From: Pictodentalium vernedei
Taxonomy: Eukaryota > Mollusca > Scaphopoda > Dentaliida > Dentaliidae
Assembly (NCBI GenBank): GCA_031216915.1
Contig: CM062296.1
Location: forward strand, 456,582,681 to 456,646,680
Length of the DNA: 64,000 nt
Direction: 5' to 3'
The position numbers were made by a program, and so were the translations under genes. Shown in pieces: positions 11,581 through 20,749 of this stretch. Numbering within the stretch: the first letter of the stretch is position 1; every line of letters begins with the position of its first letter. The notes under the pieces were generated by a model. The model made no database searches and had not been told where the DNA came from. It was given only the letters and a program-made list of their open reading frames with translations.

Positions 11581-12290
11581 ATTAACTCTTAGCACTCTGT
11601 CGGCTCATGTTTATTAGTACAGAGGGGGGCTTCCCTGGTCGAATTATGTTTAACAACCAATGAAAACCTTTTGATGTCCACCGGAATCGTCATGAGTTTC
11701 CATATAAAGTAACGCACGTGTTCCAATACTTTGTCCGACAGGGGGACAAAACGTCCCAGTTCGACTTTGTTTGGAAAATGGTGTCATCAATTGAAAATAA
11801 TTTATCAACTTTCTATGACATTATTGAGGATTCTGATTTGGATGAGGACGGTTTTCCTGGATATTCTTTCATAAGAAATATCAATGAAGACTCGTCAGAC
11901 GAATTCGAGTCGTGAGAAAGCAATTTGGAAGAAAATGTAAATGCCGGCGAATCAGCTAATCAATCAAGCACGTGTGTTCATGTTGACAAAACATTGAATT
12001 TGGAGGATTCGTTCCACAACCCATGGTTAAAAACATTTGACAAGCCCACGGGCATTCAGTATTCTGTGGATGGCAACGAGCGTGAGTTGGACATTTTCAG
12101 TAAATTTTTTGACAATGATTTTATTGAACTGTGCACTTCGCGAACAAATTTATATGCCAAACAATACTTTGAAAAAAAACAAACATGAAACCATTCGCAC
12201 TTGCCCGATCTTTGGTGGATACAGATGCGACTGGAATGAGGGCTTTCATAGCAGATGAAACAATTGCCACAGTGATGAAAACGTGCACAC
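11581..12290 (+). pseudogene. piggyBac-like transposase N-terminal fossil
   Basis: A TTAA at 11581-11584 is followed by CTCTTAGCACTCTG, a plausible piggyBac left end. The frame from 11718 reads an acidic N-terminus (IIEDSDLDEDGFPG, DSSDEFES), then an in-frame TGA at 11913-11915. It then reads on to FSKFFDNDFIELCTSRTNLYA, the start of the piggyBac DDE domain (Pfam DDE_Tnp_1_7 type). After a TGA at 12186 homology continues in another frame with LVDTDATGMRAFIA. The catalytic region and right end are missing. Function is lost. Confidence 0.7.
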
Positions 12291-12301
12291 ATGTTTGCTT
12301 G

Positions 12302-12368
12302 ACAATAAGTAGTAAATTTTACCTCGGTTCACAACTTGTGAACCGAGGTACAATTGACTACTTATTGT
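12302..12368. repeat. Hairpin, 67 bp
   Basis: Arms ACAATAAGTAG...TACCTCGGTTCACAA and the complement TTGTGAACCGAGGTA...CTACTTATTGT pair almost fully. It directly follows the piggyBac fossil and may be a foldback that replaced its 3' part. Confidence 0.75.
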
Positions 12369-12681
12369 AAAGGGGTATTGCCATTGGGACGTTTCGGCCT
12401 TAGGACGTTTCAGCCTCGAGACGGTCCTTGAATGTCCTTGAATTTTCTTCAGAAAGGTCCTTGAAAGTCCTTGAATTTTGTTTTCAATATTCTGGGGGAA
12501 CCCTGACAGATGACATACAAGAAACGGACCGAAGCGACGGAAGGTGGGATTTTTTGGCAAATGTTTCTTAGATTTGCAAATAATATATTGCGGGAATACC
12601 TGTATATTGATGTGTTTGCATGTGCCCATCTTGAATCAATTTATAACTGCTCAACATGTCTGTTAAAAAAGTAGAGGACAC

Positions 12682-13059
12682 ATGTCCGTGTGTCCCCCTG
12701 GTTCCCTCGCCTCTGTCGAGTTGCCAGCGGTCTCGCCGACTATCAAGAATTCTGTTTCTTCGATCTTCTTATTTATCCCCATGGTCATTAGCGGTCTCGC
12801 CAACAGCCTGGGGCTTTGTGTCCTTGAGTCAAAGCATTCTGTACCCTTGCAGTGGTCATCAGCGGTCTCGGTGAAGACAGTGCTCTCGAACTCCACATTC
12901 GTTGCCAAGCCGACTACTACCCAGTCGGGTGATTTTACTAGCCTTTGGTTTGTCAAAGGAAAGGGCTCAGGGAATACCCCCAAACTCATTGGGAAGGGGC
13001 AAGTTGTCTCAAAAGTTTGTCAGAGTTTGTCTCACGTGGGGCGACTTGTTCCAGGGTGA
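12682..13059 (+). CDS. Unrecognised 125-codon open frame
   Basis: ATG-started frame in the hAT interior with one hydrophobic stretch (SSIFLFIPMVISGLANSLG), Ser/Thr-rich elsewhere. No domain recognised. A frame also stays open on the opposite strand (12663-12989), which weakens the case for coding. It may be chance; a captured gene fragment cannot be excluded. Confidence 0.15.
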   Translation: MSVCPPGSLASVELPAVSPTIKNSVSSIFLFIPMVISGLANSLGLCVLESKHSVPLQWSSAVSVKTVLSNSTFVAKPTTTQSGDFTSLWFVKGKGSGNTPKLIGKGQVVSKVCQSLSHVGRLVPG

Positions 13060-13168
13060 GTGGTTCCGGCCACAGACCACCCATCCCCAGACCTATTTTG
13101 TGGGCGGGTTGTCCCGATTTGTTTTTGTCATTTCGTTTTTGAAGAAAATTTGGGGGTGGTAGTATTAT

Positions 13169-13315
13169 TTAATCCTTTACCAAACGAATCGCCCGCGTAA
13201 TATGCAAATTCAGCAGGTCACATGATATGGTTTTGTTGAAATTTTTTGAAAAATTTAAAAAAATGAGTTTTAAAATAATAAATTTTGATATCGTCTGCAT
13301 TGGGTATATAGTTAA
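13169..13315. mobile_element. TTAA MITE family A, right half (A1)
   Basis: TTAATCCTTTACCAAACG starts at 13169 and GGGTATATAGTTAA ends at 13315. Only the right arm GCAGGTCACATGATATGG remains, so the palindrome is lost. It belongs to the TCACATGAT subtype also seen at 20114, 24023 and 55254. A run of A follows. Confidence 0.6.
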
Positions 13316-13339
13316 AAAAAAAAAAAAAAAAAATCATTT

Positions 13340-14480
13340 TTTATCAAAAAATATCCATAATCCACATTTATCCTATGAACACATCCCCGAATTACTGAAT
13401 CAAACTAATAGTTCTATATTGAACTAGTAGCACGTGGATACCAGTCAAGAGTGGTGGCGTATTGTTTTAGTCAAGTTGTTTCAGTCGCCAACCCTCTAAG
13501 AGGAATGATATTTGTTTGATGTGCCAAAAGCAAATGACGAGACATTTTGTTTTAGTGCATAAATCAAATGACAAGACATGTTGTTTTATCGTGATATGGA
13601 TTCATCACAGTGTTGATCTCTTTTACTTAATCTGAGACTAAGACAATAAATATGTTGTTTTAACTGTTAACAACCTCCATGCTGTATCTCTTTGAATGAT
13701 ACCCTGTGGCAGTTTGAAAGTAGTTATTGTTTATTTGAACACCCATAAACAAAAAATTATTTGACATAATTATGAATTTATGATCGTATTATAAGTAATG
13801 ACAGCTGAATAGTTCATTCGGATTTATGGCGGACCATTATGATAACTGCGGCATGTGAAAACTTGTGGTGGGTTGTCTCGGTCGGTTTTGGGGTGGGTTA
13901 TCTCGTTCCCACTGACTTAACTACCAGTGCTATGATTGATGGTTCTCTTCAACGTAACCGTATATATTTCGGTGCAATTATTTTCAGTATAGTACTGAAA
14001 TAATGATTTAAATCAATATGTTCAGTTTCTTAGGCTAGCAATACATTGATATAAGATGATAAAAACATCGTTTTTAAATCATTCATTTGTGTGCACACAT
14101 TGCGTGATGCTGTACATGTCGATGTACATATTCTACACTTTCCCAGAGCATGCTCCAGATTCACAAGAAGATCCGAAAAATATCTTCCTTTCAACCTCCG
14201 GGCAGCCTGTGTCTGCAATTGAATATGACCTTTGAGAGGCGCGATAGTTCCAATCTTCGGCAGCCACTGACTGACGCTGTCCGGTGGACGTGGCTCGACA
14301 ACAGTTACACCATTTGTTGTAATTGTCCCCTTCATCAAATTACTGAAATGAGAACACGGTTCCCAATTTGAACAAGGGTTTACAAGTTAGGTTTTTTCAT
14401 GTTATTCAGAATGTCCGACTGAAAAGTGTAATGTCCGATACAATTTATTTGGTGCCTGACAGTTTGTCCGGCACTCAAAA
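13340..14480. other. No gene seen; 3' part of the hAT
   Basis: No supported coding region. At 14405-14475 lie GTCCGAC and GTCCGG motifs resembling the GTCGGACA and GTCCGACA motifs near the left hAT end (4424-4496). They are taken as subterminal sequence of the hAT. Confidence 0.5.
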
Positions 14481-14500
14481 AAAAATTATTTTTGCACTTG

Positions 14501-14508
14501 TTTGGTAC
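14501..14508. repeat. 8-bp target site duplication, right copy
   Basis: TTTGGTAC, exact match to 4398-4405, directly after the right hAT end. Confidence 0.85.
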
Positions 14509-14890
14509 TTGTCATTCTTATGGGGTTCAGATTTAAGTTTGTTCAAATCAAGTTCCTGTGGTCATATTTCGGGGCTTCCTATGGGAGCCCAAAATCTTAA
14601 CTTATTGCAGTATGAGGAATATCTTTATTAACTTAGTCTTCTTCACATCCACCTATTGGAATCATTTGATATTTGGTATACAGCATCTTTAGGGAGTCAG
14701 ATTCAAATTTGTTCAAATAAGTGCCTAGGTCCATATTTGGGCTTATCATGAGAGCATGAATTTTAACTTTTTGCAGTATGATGAATTTTCTTTAAAAATC
14801 TTTTTCATATTCACCAGTCAGAATCTTTTGGTATTTGGTTGAGATTCAAGCTTGTATAAATCAAGTGCCAGGGTTCATGTTTTAAGCTCT
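14509..14890 (+). repeat. ~190-bp tandem array, right part
   Basis: It resumes the unit broken at 4397 (TTCTTATGGGGTTCAGATTT, then TTCAAATCAAG) and continues with about two more units having GGGAGCCCAAAATCTTAAC and ATCATTTGATATTTGGTA. It lies about 300 bp upstream of the WTAP exon. Confidence 0.8.
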
Positions 14891-15164
14891 GTAGTGCTAA
14901 CGAGCCATAGATGCTGAATGCGACCTCAAAACCTTTATCAAGTGATTGAATCCCCCCCTCCCTATCCCCCCCTCACCCCCCACTCGATTGGACCTTCTTG
15001 TTTTTTAAATGTTTACATCTCTTTGTGAGAAATCAATTGCTCCAGGTCCCCTTGGACCTCTAGTCATGTGTGATGAGTCTTCGATTTGGTGCAATAACCT
15101 TTTTTTGAAAGTTTTTTTGGGGTGGGGAGGCCTGTATGAACTCTGCATTGGAGCTACTCATTTT

Positions 15165-15189
15165 TATTCTTCTGTTTTTCATTATTTAG
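15165..15189 (+). promoter_or_regulatory. WTAP: 3' splice acceptor of the WTAP last exon
   Basis: A pyrimidine-rich run TATTCTTCTGTTTTTCATTA precedes TTTAG ending at 15189. Using this AG gives a phase-1 intron, and the first two exon bases complete a codon before the conserved L-D-E-F. An AG at 15190-15191 is a second possible site. Confidence 0.75.
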
Positions 15190-15866
15190 AGCTAGATGAG
15201 TTTCTGGCAGAAATTGATGAAGATGTTGAGGGCATGCAGAGTATGATCATTGTGTTACAGCAAAGACTAAAGGAATCCAAAGAGGAAGTGAGCCAGCTGC
15301 AGCAAGAAAACAAAATTTTGAGGGAACAGCAAAGGACTACATTAGCTGCAGCACCCCGCTCACCTAGTAACAACACAGACTCTGATAATACAGGTATTCA
15401 ATCAAATAATATTCTATTCCTAGAAAGGACAGAACAAAATGAAATGAACAACAGTGAATTGCTTGGAGATCTACAAAATGGTCCTCAAGACGAGCATGAA
15501 AGAGAGATGTTAGAACAACGTGATACACCAGAACTCATGGAGGAAGCAATTGGATATATTACTACCACCAGTGACTCAATTTCAGAATCAGAAAGGACTA
15601 AAGGAAAATCGGACCACTCCAACTCAAAACATTTGACTTCAGAGAGTAATATAGACTATGAACAGTCCGATGCCTCCACTGAATGTTGGAGTCCCAAAGA
15701 AAGTGATCACACTAATGTTACAGGGGATGTGGGAGGGGTAGAAAATTCATCATTCAATAAAAACAGTAGCTACGTTGAAGAAATTAAAGTAAATGGTATT
15801 AAACAGGAACCCACAGATACATTTAGCTTAAAACAGGAACTTACTGAAATGGATGAAGACTTGTAA
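15190..15866 (+). CDS. WTAP: WTAP, last coding exon (m6A writer complex subunit)
   Basis: WTAP (fl(2)d in flies) is the nuclear regulatory subunit of the METTL3-METTL14 RNA methyltransferase complex and also acts in splicing. The exon encodes the end of its coiled coil: FLAEIDEDVEGMQSMIIVLQ followed by QRLKESKEEVSQLQQENK. This matches the vertebrate WTAP segment with VEGMQS and VLQQxLKE. About 180 further residues are low-complexity, Ser/Asn/Glu-rich and poorly conserved, as in other WTAP tails. The extreme C-terminus has two ψKxE sites (IKQEP and LKQEL) and ends EMDEDL. The open frame extends upstream to 15009, but that part is intron. The stop is TAA at 15864-15866. Earlier exons are not seen, and the upstream intron carries the 10-kb hAT. 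Confidence 0.9.
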
Positions 15867-16077
15867 GACCATTGAGTTCACTTCTTTACATCAGGGATCA
15901 ATTTCATCCATTTGCATTGTACATCCAAGGGTGCCGGAAGCATCCAAGGGGGGCAGGGTTTGGGGTCAGGTGTATCAAAAAGGGCTCTCAACTCTGGGTT
16001 TGAGTTAAGACTGGAAGTTTCCAATGCATCATAATTTGTAATGAGGCACTCAATAGTATTGACATTTTATGTATATA

Positions 16078-16213
16078 TCATCCTTGAGAGGAACAAGGTG
16101 CCATCTGCAATACTAAAGCATTGCAGATGACACCTTGTTCCACTCAAGGAAGATATAGCATTGCAGATGCTAAAGCATTGCAGATGGCACCTTGTTCCAC
16201 TCAAGGGATGATA
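16078..16213. repeat. Hairpin repeat with duplicated right arm
   Basis: Left arm CATCCTTGAGAGGAACAAGG and GCCATCTGCAA pair with GCAGATGACACCTTGTTCC and CTCAAGG. The right arm is then repeated (CTAAAGCATTGCAGATGGC ... CTCAAGGGATGATA). The CTAAAGCATTGCA centre resembles the hairpin at 23647-23708. Confidence 0.75.
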
Positions 16214-16290
16214 TACTCCTTTAGATGTCACCTTGCCTAATATATTGTTTCTTTGGTGATTATCAACCAAACTCTCTCATTATATCTGAT

Positions 16291-16313
16291 CCCCCCCCCC
16301 CCCCCCCCCCCCC
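16291..16313. repeat. Poly-C tract, 23 bases
   Basis: Uninterrupted C run on the + strand, G on the other; capable of i-motif or G-quadruplex structure in principle. Confidence 0.95.
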
Positions 16314-16608
16314 ATTGGCACGAGAAAAGTAAATTAGTAACATATACTCTAGAGTTTCTCAGTAACAGTTCTCAAAAAGTAAAGTCTTTTCCACTAGAAT
16401 GCTTCTGGTAATAAAGGCACAGACAGCCCCACCCCCTGCTTCCGGCACCCCTGTCTACATCCCTCCTCATGTTCAAGTCTGCAAATAAACAACCTGTTAT
16501 GGTCGATGACAGGTTCAATATATTAAAATTGAAATGAATTATCTGCCACTTTATCAGAAGTTTGAATGGTGGATGGACGTGGCATTTTGTATGTAGTGCT
16601 TGATACAA

Positions 16609-16776
16609 ACAGATTATCATGATTATGTGCTTGTCCTGTGATTTGTGTCAGATTCTCGGTGGTGTCCAGAATGGAGCTCAACGAGCCGGCTTGGCCCGCA
16701 AGTTGTGATCCCATTTTTGGACACCATCGAGAATCTGATGCAAATCACAGGAAATGCACATCATGATAATTCATTT
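16609..16776. repeat. Foldback, ~65-bp arms
   Basis: AGATTATCATGATTATGTGC...TCAGATTCTCGGTGGTGTCC (left) pairs with GGACACCATCGAGAATCTGA...GCACATCATGATAATTC (right), with a ~35-bp centre. No clear target duplication and no second copy seen. Confidence 0.75.
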
Positions 16777-17043
16777 ATCTAACAATTCTGTCACATTAAA
16801 TGATTAAATCTTAAATTATTAATACAGTTTTGGGATATAATTTAGGGCGAGAAAAAGTTAAAGTAAACATTTAATAGAACTATATTGTTGTGCACTCTAA
16901 CAAATGAGTAATGTGGTCACCACAATTTTCAAAGTTGTGTTGTATTATAAAGTACCTTACATGGTCGAAGTCTGCAACCTTTGTGTCACTGTTGTCATAT
17001 CATTTGGCTAATACGTGTGTGGACTTGAATACTCGATTCACCA

Positions 17044-17255
17044 GGCGAACCCCAGGAAGTGAAGCAGTGCTTGTTTACTGTAAACAAGCTCTTGTTTTAC
17101 TGGTAGAATAGAACCCGGTCACCAATTCCTGAGGTGGAAGTACTCTAAAATAGGCCACATGGGTATAAAAGATTGGCTGGACTTGGCTTTATCCTCATGA
17201 CTAGCCACTGTGCAGAAGTAAGAGACCTTAAGCACCAATAACCAATAAATGAATT
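17044..17255 (+). mobile_element. SINE S1 copy
   Basis: Matches S1 from AACCCCAGGAAGTGAAGCAG through GCCACTGTGCAGAAG to CACCAATAACCAATAAATG. The inner hairpin is shortened (GCTTGTTTACTGTAAACAAG). Confidence 0.8.
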
Positions 17256-17607
17256 GATTACTCAAAAGAAAAACTAGTGAGCACAACCCATGTGAATACT
17301 GTTGCAATTACAGTTTAAATTCACCATTGGACAAGCCCACAATTTTTTTTTTTGGACAAATGGGCAGGACAAATCAAAAACATTCATAACAGTAGGATTG
17401 TTATTCATTGTGTTGTGACCTCGACCAATCATTTGCAAGCAAATTCAGATCATTGAAGAAAATTAAATTATATATGTTTCAACGGCCTACATTTACTTCT
17501 GCATGACATAATGGCCAGTACAGTATCTTGAATTCAATATGAGTCAGAAATTTATAAACTTGTCAAAATTTTTTTATTTAGACTTTTTCGACGCCAAATT
17601 CTGAGCC

Positions 17608-18001
17608 TATCATTTATTGGAAAGCTCTCTGTAAGAGAGCTTTCCAGGGAGTACAGTGGCTCAGTGGTTATGGCGTAGGACTTCAGATTGCAAGGTCCAC
17701 AGTTCGATCTCTGCCAGGGGCAACTATGTTGTGTCCTTGGGTAAGGCACTTAATCTTGATTGCCTGTGTGGGGGCACGGTGGCACTGTGTATTATGGCGT
17801 ACTGCACATCAATGGTGTACTTGTCTTCAACCAATGCAAACCCTGCTTGTGTGTAGTTAGTACATTGGGGAGTCTGACAGTTCACTAGTTCTCTGCGGGT
17901 AATCTGACTTCTGCCACCCGTAAAACTGTCTGTCACGGGTGACCTTGGCTGTCGAAAGTGTTGTTAAACCCCAATAAATAAGAGCTTTCCAATGAATGAT
18001 G
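17608..18001. repeat. Small hairpin split by SINE S2
   Basis: Left arm TCATTTATTGGAAAGCTCTC pairs with GAGAGCTTTCCA at 17634-17646 plus AATGAATGAT at 17991-18001. The SINE at 17647-17980 lies inside the right arm. Confidence 0.7.
17647..17980 (+). mobile_element. SINE S2 (tRNA-derived), tail type beta
   Basis: Flanked by exact 11-bp duplications AGAGCTTTCCA (17636-17646 and 17981-17991). The head has an A box (TGGCTCAGTGGTTATGG) and B box (ACAGTTCGATCTC), the pol III promoter of a tRNA. A long body follows: GTGTCCTTGGGTAAGGCAC, GCACATCAATGGTGTACTTG, CTGTCACGGGTGACC. The tail is GTCGAAAGTGTTGTTAAACC then CCAATAAATA. Tail beta differs from tail alpha of other S2 copies. Confidence 0.9.
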
Positions 18002-18405
18002 ATAAGGTCAACATTATTGTTAGATTTGAATCTACATTTAATGCATCTCCTAGATATTATAAACTGTAAATGCTTTAGAATTCACCTTTGGAATTTAGGA
18101 AGAAATGCTATAAGCTGAATTTAACATATATTGTCTATTTCTTGCCTGGACCAGTGTCCTGAATTCCCACCAGCCCACAGCCTCTATACATAACATCCCG
18201 TGGCTTAACAGTGATTTCTAATCAAGTCTTGGCTAGAATCACTACCTACCTAATTTGTCTGTTGTCAACAAGATCTCCTCATGATAGCCTGTTAAGGGCA
18301 CCTGTTCTGAGGTTGTAAAAGTCAGAAATAGGCCTTTAAAGGTTAACACTTACAAATATTTCTCGGGGGTTCAGTGAATGAATCAAAACCTACATGTACT
18401 TCTTA
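18002..18405. other. No gene seen
   Basis: AT-rich intergenic or intronic sequence without recognised repeats. Confidence 0.4.
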
Positions 18406-18409
18406 CAGC

Positions 18410-19250
18410 AGGATTCCCACTCAAATAAAAAGTCCTTCAGAAGTGCTTGAATACATGGCTATCCTAGGAAAGTACTTGGTTTTCCACCACCTTCCTTGAA
18501 AAGTACTTGAGTTCTGTTTGCCTCTAACCTCTGAAATTTGTTCCCCGTGGGAACCCCAGGAATGAAGCCATGCTTGTTTACTGTAGCAAACAAGGTCTAT
18601 TTTACTGGTAAAATTGGACCCAGTAACCAGTGCCTGGGGTGAAAGTCCTATGCAACATGGGTATAAACGATTGGCTGGACTTAACTTTATAGCCTTGTTG
18701 CTGTCACGATTAGCCATTGTGCAGAAATATGTTTATAACACCAATAAATAAATAACCTCTGAAATTCGGTTTACTTATAACCTCTGAGACCAGAAGTTTC
18801 ATGATAATTTGCCTTAGTCTGGTGAGTTGATTCTAGACCACTGCAGTTTATTTCATGAGTTTCTGTCATTAATCTGATAATATGCTGTGATGTTATAAAC
18901 TTTTGGAAAGGGTTCACAGAGCCCTTTCCAACAGTGTGTTAAATAACAGCTTTTCATCATCATGTCATCATAACCATATGTATTTCATCAGAATAAAGTA
19001 GATCAAGGTCTAGAAGAGTCGACAAAAAGAATAGAATGGCCATTGAAGTAAAATTATTTGTTGATCTAGTAATGCAGGTGAACGAAAAATCTATCACCTT
19101 ATATCTTTTTACATGAGCAGCAGGCGAACAAAATGATCGTTCACCCATTTTGTACAGCCACAAAAGTCCTTGAAAATCATCATCCAATCCCTTGAAAAGT
19201 GTTTAAATAGTGCTTGAATTTGATTCTTGGATATCGGGAGAAACTTATAC
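18410..19250. mobile_element. CCTTGAA-type repeat, diverged, holding a SINE S1
   Basis: It begins CAGGATTCCCACTC and carries AAGTCCTTCAGAAGTGCTTG and CCTTGAAAAGTACTTGA. After the SINE it ends with GTCCTTGAAAATCATC, CCTTGAAAAGTG and AGTGCTTGAATTTGATTC. The motif matches 11378-11497 and 12418-12480. Borders are uncertain. A small hairpin TTGGAAAGGG...CCCTTTCCAA lies at 18902-18931. Confidence 0.4.
18539..18753 (+). mobile_element. SINE S1, full length with target duplication
   Basis: Exact 13-bp duplications AACCTCTGAAATT at 18526-18538 and 18754-18766. It starts TGTTCCCCGTGGGAACC and ends CACCAATAAATAAAT. Inserted in the CCTTGAA repeat. Confidence 0.9.
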
Positions 19251-19559
19251 AGGGTGTGCTACCCAATAGAGTAGTCCTGTATTATAAGCCTAAAAGAAAT
19301 ACATAACATTTGTTGTAGTAATGGTTTACCACTAGATTGGGTCAAAAACCCTGTGACAGGTACAAAGTTTGGGTTGACATGAACAAAACCTATTGGTACC
19401 TGTTTCAATAACGGGTACCCCAAAAAATATTATTGCAGACTTGTTCAGATTGACATCTTTTGTCGACACTTCATTCCATTCTGTGTGCTCATTTATTTTG
19501 AATGTTAACAGTACTATAGTCATTTGTGATTTGATTACTTTACTTTTACTTGCTTAATG

Positions 19560-19760
19560 ATGGGAATGGGGGTGGTGGGGGTGGATAGCTGTTTGACTTG
19601 CACTGCCAAGACATTCCAAAAAACAACTACAAAGCCACAGAATTGAGACTCAGGATTTTCAGAAAAACTGCACAAAACTCATCTGGCCTTTAAAGGTTTA
19701 CGGTATAGGCAACAGCTGATTTTCACAAAATGTACTCAAAACCCCAGTATCAATACAGCC
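19560..19760. other. No gene seen
   Basis: G-rich run near 19563-19590, otherwise unremarkable. Confidence 0.4.
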
Positions 19761-19764
19761 TCTC

Positions 19765-19968
19765 ACATGGGAGTGGAGCAGTGCTTGTTTGCTGTGGTAG
19801 ACAAATTCTGCTTTACTGGTGAAATAGGACCGTAAACCAGTACTTGGAGTGGAGGTCCTCTAAAGTGGGCAGTAAAGTTATAAGCAATTGGCTAAACTTG
19901 ACTTCTAACCTATGATGTCATGAAATAGCAAAGATGCTTAAAGTGACCTTGAAACCAATAAATATATA
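19765..19968 (+). mobile_element. SINE S1 copy, diverged
   Basis: GTGGAGCAGTGCTTGTTTGC, then GGTGAAATAGGACC, CCTCTAAAGTGGGCAG and GTGACCTTGAAACCAATAAA. A second S1 copy follows directly. Confidence 0.75.
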
Positions 19969-19970
19969 CT

Positions 19971-20113
19971 GGTAAAATGGTGCACCATGGTAACCAACTC
20001 CTGTGGTAGAAGCCCTCTAAAGTGGGCAGCGTAGGTATAAAGGATTGGCTAAACTTGACTCCATACCTAAGTTGTGGTCATGATATAGCCAAAGATGCTG
20101 AAAATGACCTTAA
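19971..20113 (+). mobile_element. SINE S1 3' part, interrupted by a TTAA MITE
   Basis: CTGGTAAAATGGTGCACCAT to GAAAATGACCTTAA. The SINE tail breaks at its TTAA (20110-20113), where MITE A2 begins, and seems to resume after 20353 with CCAATGAGTAAATAAACC. Confidence 0.75.
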
Positions 20114-20349
20114 CCCTTTACCCAACACACAGGATATTAATATTTATTATTTTACTTACTGTTTTTTATTTTTCAAAAAAAATTTCAACAAAACCATTTC
20201 ATGTGACCCCTCATTGGAACGAGCTCGATTAGCTCATTCCAGTGAGAGGTCACATGATATGATTTTGTAGAAACTTCATGAAAAAAATTTTGCAACTGCT
20301 AAAATTGAAAATTACGTGGATGGATGTAGTCGATTCGTCAGGAAAAGGA
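20114..20349. mobile_element. TTAA foldback MITE A2 (TCACATGAT subtype)
   Basis: Flanked by TTAA at 20110-20113 and 20350-20353. The left end is CCCTTTACCCAACAC. The central palindrome is TGTGACCCCTCATTGGAACG ... CATTCCAGTGAGAGGTCACA. It sits in the S1 tail. Terminal CCC plus TTAA is the piggyBac pattern. Confidence 0.85.
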
Positions 20350-20371
20350 TTAATTTCCAATGAGTAAATAA

Positions 20372-20452
20372 ACCATCACAGTCTCCGGCTTCCTCCACCC
20401 ATAAAACTGTCATGGTCCTTGTTAGCCATTGTGCTGAAATATGTGACCTTAA
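20372..20452 (+). mobile_element. SINE S2 3' fragment, tail type alpha
   Basis: CAGTCTCCGGCTTCCTCCAC to AATATGTGACCTTAA; the tail continues after MITE A3 at 20696 with TTAAACACCAATAAATAA. The TTAA is duplicated by the MITE insertion. Confidence 0.8.
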
Positions 20453-20695
20453 CCCTTTACCTAACATGAAAAGCAGACGACACTTGCAAACAAAATTCTT
20501 GAATAACTAATTTTTTTCATTTTTTGTCTCAAAAACATACGTTATGACCCCTCATTGGAACGAGCTCGATGGGCTCATTCCAATGAGGGGTCATAAGCTA
20601 TGTTTTTGAGACAAAAAATGAACAAATAATGAAAATTAATTGGCGATTTTTTAGAATAGCGCTGGCCGGTTTTGGCTGTTGCGTTGGGTAAAGAG
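20453..20695. mobile_element. TTAA foldback MITE A3
   Basis: TTAA at 20449-20452 and 20696-20699. Ends are CCCTTTACCTAACATG and GCGTTGGGTAAAGAG. The central palindrome around ATGACCCCTCATTGGAACGA has near-perfect arms of over 40 bp. Inserted in the S2 tail. One of the best preserved family A copies. Confidence 0.9.
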
Positions 20696-20749
20696 TTAAA
20701 CACCAATAAATAATAAACCATCGCAGTCAGGCTGATTGGTCACCTTATG

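Larger units (their letters stand above)
11367..12505. mobile_element. CCTTGAA-type repeat element with possible hAT-like ends
   Basis: The left edge CAGGGTAGCCGCGGGTCC and right edge GGGGGAACCCTG (complement CAGGGTTCCCCC) both begin CAGGGT. Next to each are runs of TCCTTGAAxxTCCTTGAATTT. No matching 8-bp duplication was found, so hAT assignment is tentative. A similar CCTTGAA block lies at 18410-19250. The piggyBac fossil at 11581-12290 sits inside. Confidence 0.45.
4406..14500 (+). mobile_element. hAT DNA transposon, ~10.1 kb, with nested elements
   Basis: The left end is CAAGCCAGAAAATAAG; the right end, reverse-complemented, is CAAGTGCAAAAATAAT. These match at 11 of 16 positions. Just inside both ends is a GTGxxCGGACA-type block. 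Exact 8-bp duplications flank it, and the host tandem unit continues on both sides. The transposase gene (5381-7696) reads left to right. The 3' two-thirds hold unrelated repeats: a LINE fragment, tandem duplications, a piggyBac fossil and a TTAA MITE part, so the element grew by nested insertion. Its left end is identical over 16 bp to the two hAT MITEs at 28404 and 34684. It can no longer encode an intact transposase. Confidence 0.8.
15867..16489 (+). other. WTAP: Likely WTAP 3' UTR with candidate poly(A) signal
   Basis: Non-coding sequence after the stop. The first plain AATAAA on this strand after the stop is at 16484-16489. The region contains a hairpin repeat (16078-16213) and a 23-base poly-C (16291-16313), so these would be transcribed if the signal is right. 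The UTR end is inference. Confidence 0.35.

Noticed and set aside
12682..13059. A captured receptor-like gene (one GPCR-like hydrophobic segment)
   Set aside because: Only one hydrophobic stretch, no flanking conserved motifs, and the opposite strand is also open.
15009..15189. The first 60 codons of the open frame ahead of WTAP as coding
   Set aside because: They precede a clear acceptor, do not match WTAP and read like translated intron.
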